From contig BLSF01000003.1 in assembly GCA_012862575.1 (NCBI GenBank), forward strand, positions 372,001 to 436,000: DNA of 64,000 nucleotides. Direction: 5' to 3'. Below the pieces are notes generated by a model. That model was not told where the DNA came from. It saw only the letters and a program-made list of their open reading frames with translations, and did not search any database. Positions within the stretch are counted from its first letter, which is position 1. Every line of letters starts with the position of its first letter. Both the position numbers and the translations under genes were made by a program. Source of the stretch: Parietichytrium sp. I65-24A (lineage: Eukaryota > Sar > Bigyra > Thraustochytrida > Thraustochytriidae). Of the stretch, positions 53,173 through 63,000 are shown in pieces.

Positions 53173-54360
53173 TCCCTTTTGCAGTACTCGTCTCGCACAC
53201 CCACTTCACGAAAAGACAATTCTCGCCAACTGCCCCAATCGCCTGCCCAGAATAACAGATCCTTCGGACAACCCGGCCTCGAGCCTTTCAGTTCACAAAC
53301 TAACCACACTTTCAAGGCGAGCTTCAAACTTTCTTCTTCGCCTCGCTCGCAAATCTACTGAGCTGAGAGATGGAAGATGAGAGATGAGAGATTCAAGTCT
53401 GCAACTATCACGCAAGCGTCTTTGCTCCTGGCCAGTCACCCACCATGCAAATCTCAAATCTCAAATCTCCCTTACAGCTTTCACATGCCACTTTACCCAG
53501 CTTTTGGTTAGGTTAGGTTAGCCGAGGACACCACTCTGTGTGTACGCGCTAAACTATTGTGTCTGCTACAGACGACTTTTTCTCTCTCCAACAATGTAAC
53601 AACTAACATAACTTATTCATAGCAGTCGATACAGCACCTGATAGGAGTAGTGTGCGGTCTAGGACGTTTCTAGGGAGGGGGGATGTGCGGAACGCAAAGT
53701 GATGACGATGAAGGAGGGTTCCTGGTGCAACTGGTGTATCCAGGTAATCCGGGTGCTGGTGGTTCGGTTCTCGAGTGGAGAACCGGACTGGATTGCGCAA
53801 TCGTCGAGGCGTAAGCGAGTAGAAAACTGTTCTGATGAATTAGTGTGATTAGTGTCTGGGTCCGCTTTGCATGAGCTTCTGCTCTTGTGCCGGTACCATT
53901 ATGGTACTGAGTACAGTCCATAATAGTACTGTGGTGTGTGTCGCCGAACTTCGATAGTTTTTACAGTTTTTACTGCTTTTCGTTCAAGTAAGGCTTTTCC
54001 ATCCTGGTGGGTCGAAAACGTAGTTACACTACGGTTTACGTTTCGGATGAAGTTTAATTATACCGGGGCGACATGTTAAGCAGTAGTCTGAATACGGGAA
54101 GAATGAAGTCCCAATTTAGAAACTAAATGAAGCGTCTGGCACTCCGTCTCGGGCAAACCCTCCCCCCGGGGAAAATGAGCCCTTGTCTGTTCCTTCGTTT
54201 TTTCAAAATCAAATTTTGAACTTGGCGAAGGACGCGTGGAGTCACGTCTCACCAAGTGTCGGGAGCCAAAATTTTAACGAATACAATTTCTGCGGTAGGT
54301 GCGTTTGAGTCACGCGCGGAGGTTGCTCGAAGTGGGGAGGGTGTTGGTCCCAATTTTACA
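53173..54360. other. spacer upstream of the transposon
   Basis: 1.2 kb. It contains GGTACT/AGTACT motifs at 53903-53930 and an inverted repeat at about 54013-54045 (CGAAAACGTA and TACGTTTCG around GTAGTTACACTAC). A TTAA lies at about 54053. The left end of the transposon must lie in here, but I could not fix it. No host gene is seen. Confidence 0.5.
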
Positions 54361-55890
54361 ATGCGATTTCCTCACCCTCGACCCGCAGACTGCGGAAACC
54401 TCGAGGACAGCTCATCATCTGACGAGTGTGCGGACGATTCGAGCGAATTCGACGTACACGAATACCAGGAAGACTTTGACCCTAAGATTCCGGTTGACCT
54501 CGGGCTGGGAGGCGGCTGGAAATTCAATTCGTTCAGCGAGGAGGGGGCAGAGTATCACTCTGGACTGCCGTCGACGGCGTATAGTCTTGACGCGATAAAG
54601 CTGGAGTACAACGCTTCGGATGAAAGCCTTTTGAACAAGTGGAGATCGGAGATGAAACACATCCTGTCTAATTTTCGCCAAGCAAATTATGACAGCGACT
54701 CAGAGTCTTCTGGTGGATCAAATGACATCGCGAAATTGCCGCTAACAGAGCTGGACTGCTTTGTAGCATGCATGCCTCACGAATACTTTTCGCAATTTGC
54801 CACGTGGATCAACAAAGATCTGGCAAACTCAAACAATCCGAGCATGTCTTTTTTGGACGTGGCAGCATATTTTCGAATTGAGCTAGCTCTTCGATATTAC
54901 AATTGCACTGAGTCGGACATGGAAACATTAGCGTGTGACTATAGAGTTGACATCCGCGAGCGACAGCGACATTCTGCTGTGCGAAAAGCTCTACAGCGAG
55001 CGGACACGCCTTTTCAAAAGCAGCCAGCTGTAGAGGGCCAGCACATCGCTCCATTTTCATTTGATCCAGTTCTGAAGAAAGTGGAGCATATCTTCAATAC
55101 CTTGTGGTCCGAGAAATTTTGTCTTCCAGGGACCACCTGGATCGATATTGACGACGAAAAGCTCCCATATAGCTCGAAGACCTGGGAGCAGTACGGAGTA
55201 CGGACGATCAGGACCAAAACGCGCAAGACAAAACCCGTGATGCACACAGTTGCTTCGGTAAGCACTGGTTTGCTGATACAGAGTCATCTTGAACGGCTTG
55301 ATTCATCAGCTACGAAGATCGTGTCAGAAATTTTGGAAATGCTCCTCCATAACAAGACCAGCAGCACCGCCTCGTCTCTGGTAGCTTTCATCGACAGAGA
55401 GTACCTAGCTCTTGCTGCTGCTCAGTCTCCCGATCGGAGGACAAACATCATGCAACTTTTACGTGAGAAAGGAGTCAGGTTCCTCGCCACTGCTAGTAAC
55501 ACTAGCCCATTTCCTTTTGTCGAGCATGCATCCAAAGAAGAGACTCGATCTAACATTGTGGTAAAGAAGTATGTTTCTGTCACTAAACGAGGAGCAAGGT
55601 CGGTTTTTTCGGCTAGTACTCCTGCGATCTCTGCTGTGATGATGCGACACGGCCGTGGCACATCCCGCGTTGCAAGTTTGATCACAAATGAACGCAGTTT
55701 TGGACTCAACACTTGGGTTTACGAGACTTCGTCTGGTCGCACGCGAGGTGCAAGTTCTCTTGGAGGTGTTTCACGTCTGCCACACTCGATCGAGCCGGAA
55801 TGTCTCACGCACACGAGCTTCAAAACACAGATCTTAAGACAATTTGCTCGCGAGCAATTCAGCAGATGGAGTCTGCGCTGTATCAGATGA
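54361..55890 (+). CDS. piggyBac-type transposase, N-terminal part
   Basis: About 509 codons from the first ATG (MRFPHPRPADCG); the frame extends upstream without ATG. Residues 1-60 are acidic and Ser-rich, as in piggyBac N-termini. The region around FLDVAAYFRIELALRYYNC resembles the helical domain before the catalytic core. The strand WIDIDDEKLP holds the first Asp, KTRKTKPVMHTVASVSTGL follows as the usual 'Kp..G' strand, and VAFIDREYLALAA holds the second Asp; oomycete piggyBac-like proteins have DRGY here. RFLATASNTSPFPF matches the next strand. The frame ends with a different, non-homologous tail after about 55750, overlapping the next frame. Confidence 0.7.
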   Translation: MRFPHPRPADCGNLEDSSSSDECADDSSEFDVHEYQEDFDPKIPVDLGLGGGWKFNSFSEEGAEYHSGLPSTAYSLDAIKLEYNASDESLLNKWRSEMKHILSNFRQANYDSDSESSGGSNDIAKLPLTELDCFVACMPHEYFSQFATWINKDLANSNNPSMSFLDVAAYFRIELALRYYNCTESDMETLACDYRVDIRERQRHSAVRKALQRADTPFQKQPAVEGQHIAPFSFDPVLKKVEHIFNTLWSEKFCLPGTTWIDIDDEKLPYSSKTWEQYGVRTIRTKTRKTKPVMHTVASVSTGLLIQSHLERLDSSATKIVSEILEMLLHNKTSSTASSLVAFIDREYLALAAAQSPDRRTNIMQLLREKGVRFLATASNTSPFPFVEHASKEETRSNIVVKKYVSVTKRGARSVFSASTPAISAVMMRHGRGTSRVASLITNERSFGLNTWVYETSSGRTRGASSLGGVSRLPHSIEPECLTHTSFKTQILRQFAREQFSRWSLRCIR

Positions 55891-58013
55891 CTCTATCTCA
55901 GGGTACACCGGATTGGTTTCTCGCTCGGATGTTTCGGAGCACGTCGACCACAACTCATGTTCTTATGCATTGCACGGAGGCAGCGTACTTGAACACTCAG
56001 GACATGCACAACTTGCATGAAGAGGTGAAGGAAATTGCTCAGCTGCGGCCGCGGCAAGCAATTGCGTTTGCCAAAGCGAGTGTCTGGAAAGACAACGACA
56101 TGGACAATGAAGTGCCGGCCTTGAACCCTGGGCTAGAGCTCAACTTTCACCGCAGTGCGTCGCATGAAACTCGGGGGGATCGCACAACGCCAAAATTTTG
56201 GGCAAACGGCCGATCTCAGGCTGATTTGATGAGGATTATCACGGAAGAAGCGCATTATGGCATACCACAGCCAGCTACCTTAAAGTCGATGTCAGAGCTG
56301 CTTGCCCGAATCGAGCAAGCGTCGCCGGGAATATCGCGGACATGGGAGATTCGTAAAGGAGGTTCAGCTCCAAGCGGGGCTCATTCGTCGCCCACCGATA
56401 CTTTGGATCTGTCAAAGAACCAAGGCTCGCCTTCTACCAACTACACAAACATGGCCCCAGCTGTTGAAGTGGAATCGTATCCGCGTTCAGGCTCTGATGT
56501 GAGCTCTGCTCTCTTGACAGATGACCCTCACGTAACGTTTCTTCAGGTGATGCTAAAGCGCTGGTTCAGGTCGCCTTTACACAAAGCAAGTGATGCAGTC
56601 AGAGCGTTTCGCGTGGGCGTTCTTGATGAGAACATGAAAATGAAAGAGTTGGGGAGCTTCATCGAACGCGTTACAGATGGCGATCTCAAGGTGTGTGTGC
56701 TGAAGGAGTATGGGTTGCTGGCTCGGAAGTCGATTCCGTTTGCAGCGGACTCGCCGGATGGTGTATGCGCGCTGTCTATCAGGCAATCAGGCAACGAGAA
56801 ATTTTTCGGACTTGCAGCGTTAGAGTACAAAATGTGCACCGATGTAAGCGCGATCCAAACTCTTGAGGAACAGGTGGCCATTCACGGCGAATGGATTAGA
56901 TGCAAGGCGGGTACAGAAGAGTTGCGCAAAGCGATTCCCAAGGCTTCGTACAGGACGCAAATTGTGCATCACGCTGCAGTCCTCGGCCTCAACTACACCC
57001 TCTTGATTTACGCAAGCCCTACTTCCATCATGCAAGGTATTCTTGTAGAAGTAACAGAGAAGCAACGCGAGACTTGGCTCCGGTTCCTAAAGCAGCTTGA
57101 GACCGCCTACATGGGTTTCGCATACAGCGAGAGGATCTGCAGCCCACCGCGAGTTGGCAGGGACCGAAGTGCAGTCTACGGATACGCCCGTGAACATCAC
57201 ACTGTTGAACAGTATCTTGGGCTTTGGCGAGCCCATTTTGAGGATGTGAAGAGGCACGGCACCCCCCCTCCTGCGACCCACATTCTTGCAAAAATTGCAA
57301 GCTCTTGGAACAAGCACAAGGGGGACGTTGACGCGAAAGGGGTGGAGAATAGTCGGAAGGTCATCGGGAGTAAGGTGCAACCGAGTACATTGATATGGCA
57401 GACTCATTTTGACTACGCTTTGTGGAACGCCTTCAGGTTGTGGCAAAATGCTGCTGTTTACAATTTCGCAAAGGAGACCGATAGCTTCGACGAGCTAGTG
57501 GAGAAAAGGGAAGAGGCAAGAACTTATATGGGCTTTTTGTCTGGATTGCGCAACGCCTTGGATCCCAACACAATGGCGTTTGCATACCCTGGCCTTGCGG
57601 AAAAGATTGACGGGTACGCCGTTTGTCCTCCCATCCCGAAATCGCCCGCTCTGCAGGAGCCCAACACAGAACGATCCGATGGCCCGAGCCGTAAGCGTCG
57701 CAAAATTGCACGCTCAATGTTGGAAAGTGAAACGTCCGAGCTGAACGTAGTCAGATTGTCAACTGCGGAACGGCATCGACCTGTACGCCAAAAGTTTAAG
57801 CGCACACAATGCGTTTTGTGCTGCCGCAGGTGTGAAGAGAACCGCGAGCACAGAGTACATGCTACTGGGACGCTCAGGCGAGAACCTCGAGAAACCAGAC
57901 AAGTTTGCTCCGTCTGTGACGTGCCTGTTTGCCAATCTTGTTGGGAGAAATGGCACAGCGTAGTAAAGCGCGAGGATCTACTTTCCCGCTGCGAACTTGC
58001 AAAGCTTGATTAG
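55692..58013 (+). CDS. piggyBac-type transposase, C-terminal part with YqaJ-like PD-(D/E)XK domain and cysteine cluster
   Basis: This frame is open from 55692 without a leading ATG, so it is a continuation rather than a separate gene. The YqaJ-like domain starts at TPDWFLARMFRSTSTTTH (about 55905-55960; YqaJ has W...R...T.S). It continues with RVGVLDENMKMKEL (the GxxxE helix), FAADSPDGV (56751-56762; the SPDG motif), ALEYKM (56823-56831; ExK) and SYRTQIVHHAAVLGL (the Q motif). All three expected acidic/lysine positions are present. The third transposase Asp follows in WNKHKGDVDAKG with YALWNAFRLW. The end has paired cysteines (CVLCCRRC, CSVCDVPVC, CWEKWH) as in the piggyBac cysteine-rich domain. 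An 83-nt GT-AG segment at 55748-55830 would put the two frames in register, but its donor is GTGCAA, unlike the host introns. Confidence 0.7.
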   Translation, partial: TQFWTQHLGLRDFVWSHARCKFSWRCFTSATLDRAGMSHAHELQNTDLKTICSRAIQQMESALYQMTLSQGTPDWFLARMFRSTSTTTHVLMHCTEAAYLNTQDMHNLHEEVKEIAQLRPRQAIAFAKASVWKDNDMDNEVPALNPGLELNFHRSASHETRGDRTTPKFWANGRSQADLMRIITEEAHYGIPQPATLKSMSELLARIEQASPGISRTWEIRKGGSAPSGAHSSPTDTLDLSKNQGSPSTNYTNMAPAVEVESYPRSGSDVSSALLTDDPHVTFLQVMLKRWFRSPLHKASDAVRAFRVGVLDENMKMKELGSFIERVTDGDLKVCVLKEYGLLARKSIPFAADSPDGVCALSIRQSGNEKFFGLAALEYKMCTDVSAIQTLEEQVAIHGEWIRCKAGTEELRKAIPKASYRTQIVHHAAVLGLNYTLLIYASPTSIMQGILVEVTEKQRETWLRFLKQLETAYMGFAYSERICSPPRVGRDRSAVYGYAREHHTVEQYLGLWRAHFEDVKRHGTPPPATHILAKIASSWNKHKGDVDAKGVENSRKVIGSKVQPSTLIWQTHFDYALWNAFRLWQNAAVYNFAKETDSFDELVEKREEARTYMGFLSGLRNALDPNTMAFAYPGLAEKIDGYAVCPPIPKSPALQEPNTERSDGPSRKRRKIARSMLESETSELNVVRLSTAERHRPVRQKFKRTQCVLCCRRCEENREHRVHATGTLRREPRETRQVCSVCDVPVCQSCWEKWHSVVKREDLLSRCELAKLD

Positions 58014-58188
58014 TTTTATTCGCCCGGTTCTCTTCGAGTTAGATTTTGCCTTTTTCGACAGTAAAACAATGGAATCGCTTTCTGAGAAACTCCGGCGACA
58101 CGAACATTTTTACCTGAATGGGATTGAATGGAATGACCGTTTAAACAATGGTTCCGCAATTGAGAAATATTATTGAATAAGTGGTGGA

Positions 58189-58232
58189 GCCACGAAGTGC
58201 AGAGTAAACAAACCCTATCGGAAGGTGGGGTG
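58189..58232 (+). repeat. 3' flank repeat shared with 26.1 kb
   Basis: Matches the reverse complement of 26103-26148 at about 43 of 46 positions. It lies 176 bp past the transposase stop and may mark the element's 3' noncoding end. Confidence 0.6.
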
Positions 58233-60004
58233 ATTGAAACTGAAAGTCTGAATTGGATGATGCATAACTTTGTCAAACACGCGTTTCATCAAAAATTAGT
58301 TTGCACAACACGCTCATTGACAGTGAGGACAAGAACATTGCAGGCACTTTAGTTTGCGCTATACGGATTACTATTGAGAACTCATTGTGTATTTACCTGT
58401 TAAACTATACTATACGATAGTACAGGCAGAGCGCGGGAAAACGGATTTGTCTGAAAGGTCTGAGAGCCACGCACTTTTGGGCCTGGAAAGGCCCAAACTG
58501 CTGCCGAAAAGAGAGCGCGGGAACAGAAAAGATACGAATGGCCCGATATCTCTTGCTCGGTCTCTTCAATGTCGTCGATTCTCCACCTTCGCGGGCCACC
58601 ACACGCGCTTTCATTGTTCAGCATTATCAGAATTCAGCATTCCAAAAAATTAGTCAGTTTCACTAATGTGGACCTGTGCCTCTACCAGTCACTAGGCTTA
58701 TGCGTACAGTCCACAGTCCGTTTGACAGAACACTCCTACTCCACGCCTCATCGGCCAAGCTACCAATCTCCCGGCACTCCACATTCGCAGGTCCTATCTG
58801 GCCAGTAGATGCGTACTATACCTTCCTACCTAGCCCCGCACACCCCTCGAATTAGCTCTGGAACGTAGGTCCGAATAGTCCGGTTGTAGTAAGCGCATCT
58901 CCGTTTAATGGAGAAAAAAGTTTCCATGCAAAGTTTTTGAAACTTAAAAAAGTTACCAGTGTTTTAAAATGAACAGCTCGCGAGCAGGACGATACCCAGA
59001 AAGATACGGGATGCAAAGAAAAGAAGAAATAGTTAACAGAGAAAGCAATTCCGTTGTCTAGTGATTAAAACTTAATCCCTAGGACCGATCCCATTTGGGC
59101 GATTTGGATGACTCGATCGAGATTTCCAGCGGATAGAAAGAAGCACTCAGCCATACTCCGCCCAAGGAATTGCAAGGGAGCTCCAGTCTCAGCTCATCCG
59201 CAGCTGTTTCCGATCTCTGCTGTTTTCTGCTTTGGCGATGTTTGTGTTTTCTCTCCACCAAAATGAATCCGTGAAAAATTAATGCGACCTCGCCAAATTG
59301 GGCCACTGCGAATCGAGCGAAGGCTTTTCTACCACCGACATATTCCTACCCGCTCCTACTCCTCAATTAGACACTGTTCAGCTGAACCCAATGATACTCA
59401 ATGCGTGTGGCACTCCCTCCCACAACCTACGCCTAGCGAGAGCTAATGACTCTTACCACGGAGTGCCAGTGCACATGCCAGGCCGGGCTGCATGGGCGGT
59501 CGGTCAAAGGAATTTCGGCGGTAGGACGCGCCGACTGCCCCCCATCTCCACATTCACCTACGAATAAGGTTATGCATAACTGTAGATATATCCGGCACCA
59601 CCCGTGCGTGGGGGGCGGTATGCGATAAAGAGCGCTGCGCCGTGGGTTTTCGGGAGGGAGGAATGAAAGGGAGCGCATCGGGAATTGGGAGGGACAGTGG
59701 ACAGTGGACAGTGGACAGTGGCAATGGAAAAAGAGGCAACAACAGAGCAAAATTAAGAAGGAGACAGACTCTATTCAAAGAACCGCCAACACGCCGCCTT
59801 CGTCACGGTGTAAAAGGACGAGGCAAAGAAGCAAAGAAGCAAAGAAGCAAAGACGTAAAGAGGCGAAGAGGCGCAGAGACTAGGGGAGAACGACGGAGAG
59901 GAAGGGTGATCGAATCAAGTGTTGAATAGGGGACACAGAACAGAGTGGTCGCAAGAGGATTTGGGAAAGTAAGGTCGCAAGACGAAAGGGAGTGGGAGAG
60001 GAAG
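58233..60004. other. spacer between transposon and Dispatched-like gene
   Basis: 1.8 kb. AT-rich at 58880-59080. It contains an ACAGTGG heptamer repeat at about 59694-59721 and an AAAGAAGC repeat at about 59824-59850 in the purine-rich leader of the next gene. Short frames here lack recognisable motifs. Confidence 0.5.
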
Positions 60005-63000
60005 ATGCACAGCGACGGGTATAAGAAGCCGAAGGAAGAGTACAATGGGGCGTTGTGGGAATGCTGCGAGCGGTGGCCGCTGGCGCTGCTCGGGTTGGCG
60101 TTCGTCTTGCTGGTTGCTCTGTGGACGCCGTTCTACTTTTTGACCCCGGTGCTGCCCTTGCAGCTGGAAACGGACTTTGAGGAATATCTCTCCAGTAATG
60201 AGGCAGCGTACGTAGATTATCAGTACGTGCAGTCTTTGGAGTCGGAGTTGGAGCTGAATGTCTTTTATTTAGATGAAAGCATAAATCTCATCACACGGAG
60301 CGTGGACTTGTCGAGCGAAGCAGAGCGGACCTTTGTCGAGTACCTGGAAGTCATTTATTATTGCGGGGATCGTGATTGCTCCACCATCTTCACAGAGGCC
60401 AACTTGGAGGCCATTAAAACCTTCGAGCGTGCTTTCGAAAGCGAAGTGTACACGCTCGACACCTGTAAATTAGACTCGTTAGTTTGTGCCGAGGCGGTTT
60501 CAATCTTAAACTACTTTTATCCATCGGTACTCAGCAACGGTGTAAGGAGGTTTGATGGCAACGGCGACGAGCTCATCGATATTGAGTCGGCTGTGCAGGC
60601 AATCATAGAGGACGGGGAGCTATGGTTTGCGTCCCGATCGTTTCTGTCGGAGGATGGTGATTCTGTGGTGGCGCGCTCTCGCTTTGCATTTGCTTTCGAG
60701 AACGAAGCAGCCTTCAGAACATTTACTCGAGAGACGCTGCTTCCATTCATGACCAAGTACCAATACCAGGAAAATTTCAGGATATTGTGGCACAATGACA
60801 TTGTGAACGAGATCGAGGTGGAGAAGATTGTCGTCCACGACGTTTTTTTCGCGATTGGGTCGCTGGCATTCGTCTTTTTCGTGATGTGGCTCCAGTGCCG
60901 CTCACTTTTTCTCACCTCTGTGGCTGTAATGTGCACGCTGTTGTGCTACCCAGCAACCTACGTCATATACCGACTTGCCGCGGGGTACGAGGTGATGATG
61001 ATATTCAACTTTACCAGCGTGTTCATCCTGGTAGGCATCGGCGCCGATGACTTCTTCATTTTTTCGGATCTTTGGACGCAGAGCCGCAACTTGAAGGAGT
61101 TTTCAATCGCACAGCGCTTGAATTGGACGTTCCGCAAAGCTGCGGGCTCTACATTGGTCACTTCCACCACAACCGCTGTGAGCTTCTTTGCCAATCTCGC
61201 GAGCCCTATTGAGCCCATTCGCGCGTTCGGGCTATTCATGGGAACAATCATCGTCGTCCTCTACTTGCACATTATCGTTGCCATGCCCCTCGCACTTGCT
61301 GCATATGACAAATACTTTTTGAATTCTTGCGGGTGCTGGAGTTTGCCGAAGGTATCGATCCCATTCGCGGATAAGAAGGCCAAGGCAGCCAAGCCTCCAA
61401 CTCCCTCGGAAGGCAAGGGCAGACAAAATCCCCGAGGCTCACGTTCATCGATGCCGATTCCAGTGTCCATGGATTTGAAATCTCCCAGGCGAGCGACGGA
61501 GGTCAGCGTCGGGTCCACAGGAACAAATATTACAAATGGTGAGTCCGATCATGTTTCCCTTGACATGGTGTCCTACACAGAGTTGGCCGGGTCTGCTCCC
61601 AGCGGCGACAAGAATATTGCCGAACCGGATGAGGACACCATCAGGGTGGGCACGCTGGGGAGAAGGATGTCTTCGGCGAGCATTTTTGGAAGCGCAGTGG
61701 ACATTCAGCTCGAAATTGAGAAGGACAACAAGGAGCTCATGGAGGACTACCCTGCCATTGTGCGATTCTTTCACGGCAGGCTGGCCCCGGCGGTGTACCG
61801 GTTCCGCTATGCTCTCGCCATCGGCTTTATAGCCCTTGTTGCTACTCTTGCAGTTCTGATGGGGCTGAGAGCGCAAATGTCTGATGAGGTTCCCGAAATC
61901 ATATCGCCCGAAGTCAACTTGGGGCTCTTGTTCGAGATTCGCAAGGACTACTTTTCGGATGGGACAACAGTGCCGACGGACCTGGAAAATTCCGTCTCTC
62001 TGGTGTGTGTAGGGCCAGACGGAGAGCAGGTTTTGTGCACAGCGGCCCCAACCTATGCTCCGACCGCCCCCGCGCCAACCAAAATGCCTACGACTCCCTC
62101 ACCAACAAATCCGCCGTCGACTGCCACTCAAACATCAGCTCCAACAACGTTGAATAGCGCACAGCTCACAGACTCGCCAACCGGCGCTCCGACATCCGCT
62201 CCGACGTTCGCTCCGACTCTACCCCCATCGTCCGGAATGACTCCTTATCCGACAGGATTTCCAACACGGAGCCCGACAACGTCGAGGCCGTCAAAATCAC
62301 CTACTACTGCTCAACCAAGTCGCTCGCCGACCATGGCTCCAATATCGCCATACCTCAGCAGCCTGGTAATTCGGGATGCGTCTACGAACGAGGTGTTGGA
62401 AATGGCTCCATCATTCAGCTCTGCCGTTTTCAACTACACGGTAAACTCAAGCCTCCCCGCAAGCGATTTGAGATTCACCGTGGTCCCCGAGTCTACCAAC
62501 TCCGACTTCACTGTCGAAGTGTCTTCGGAAGTTTTGGTTGAGATTTACATGGACTCAAGCCCAGACGTCGTGTACTGGATTAACCTGGCGTACTCCGAAC
62601 CCTTCGAGTGCGAATGCAGCGGAAATGGAGATTGTGCTTCCTCGGCCACAATTGAAAATCCGATCTGCGAGTGCTACACTGGGTACACTGCTGCGAGCAA
62701 TTGCTCTGAAATAGACGATTCCTTGGATCAGCTTGATGACAGCGATGTTGCAAAAGTTCAGATTTCGTGGCTCCGCTCCCGAGGAGTTACCGATTTCGTC
62801 GCTCTGCAGGAGGAGATGATCAACCTTTGCGACAAAATCGATGCTTTGGCGGATTCCGAAGAAGGAGAAGGGCTGTACATTCGCAGAACGAGTAGCTGTC
62901 TGATCCGAGAATTTCGCGATCTGTTCCAAGGACAAGAGGTAAACGGATACGTCATCGACGTACCCATGGATGTGACCGAGGAAATCTTCAGCCAAGCTCT

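Larger units (their letters stand above)
54361..58232 (+). mobile_element. piggyBac-type DNA transposon with embedded YqaJ-like nuclease
   Basis: A DNA transposon identified from its coding region; the ends are not defined. The transposase shows piggyBac order: acidic Ser-rich N-terminus, first Asp in IDIDDEKLP (55144-55155), second Asp in FIDREY (55393-55395), third Asp in KGDVDAKG (57324-57332), then a C-terminal cysteine cluster (57800-57955) like the piggyBac zinc-binding domain. Between the second and third Asp is a roughly 1.2-kb insert with YqaJ exonuclease motifs. The coding region is split between two frames that overlap. I found no terminal inverted repeats or TTAA target duplication by eye. 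The right limit given here is the end of a repeat shared with 26.1 kb. Confidence 0.72.

Noticed and set aside
53506-53521. Three TTAGG units resembling a telomere repeat
   Set aside because: Only three units, a second short one at 2420-2430, and no longer array; chance or simple repeat.
54013-54045. Inverted repeat as the transposon's left terminal repeat
   Set aside because: No matching inverted copy was found beyond the right side of the element, so it is only a local palindrome.
55258-55281. GTAAGC...ACAG inside the transposase
   Set aside because: 24 nt is too short for an intron and it lies in a conserved transposase strand.
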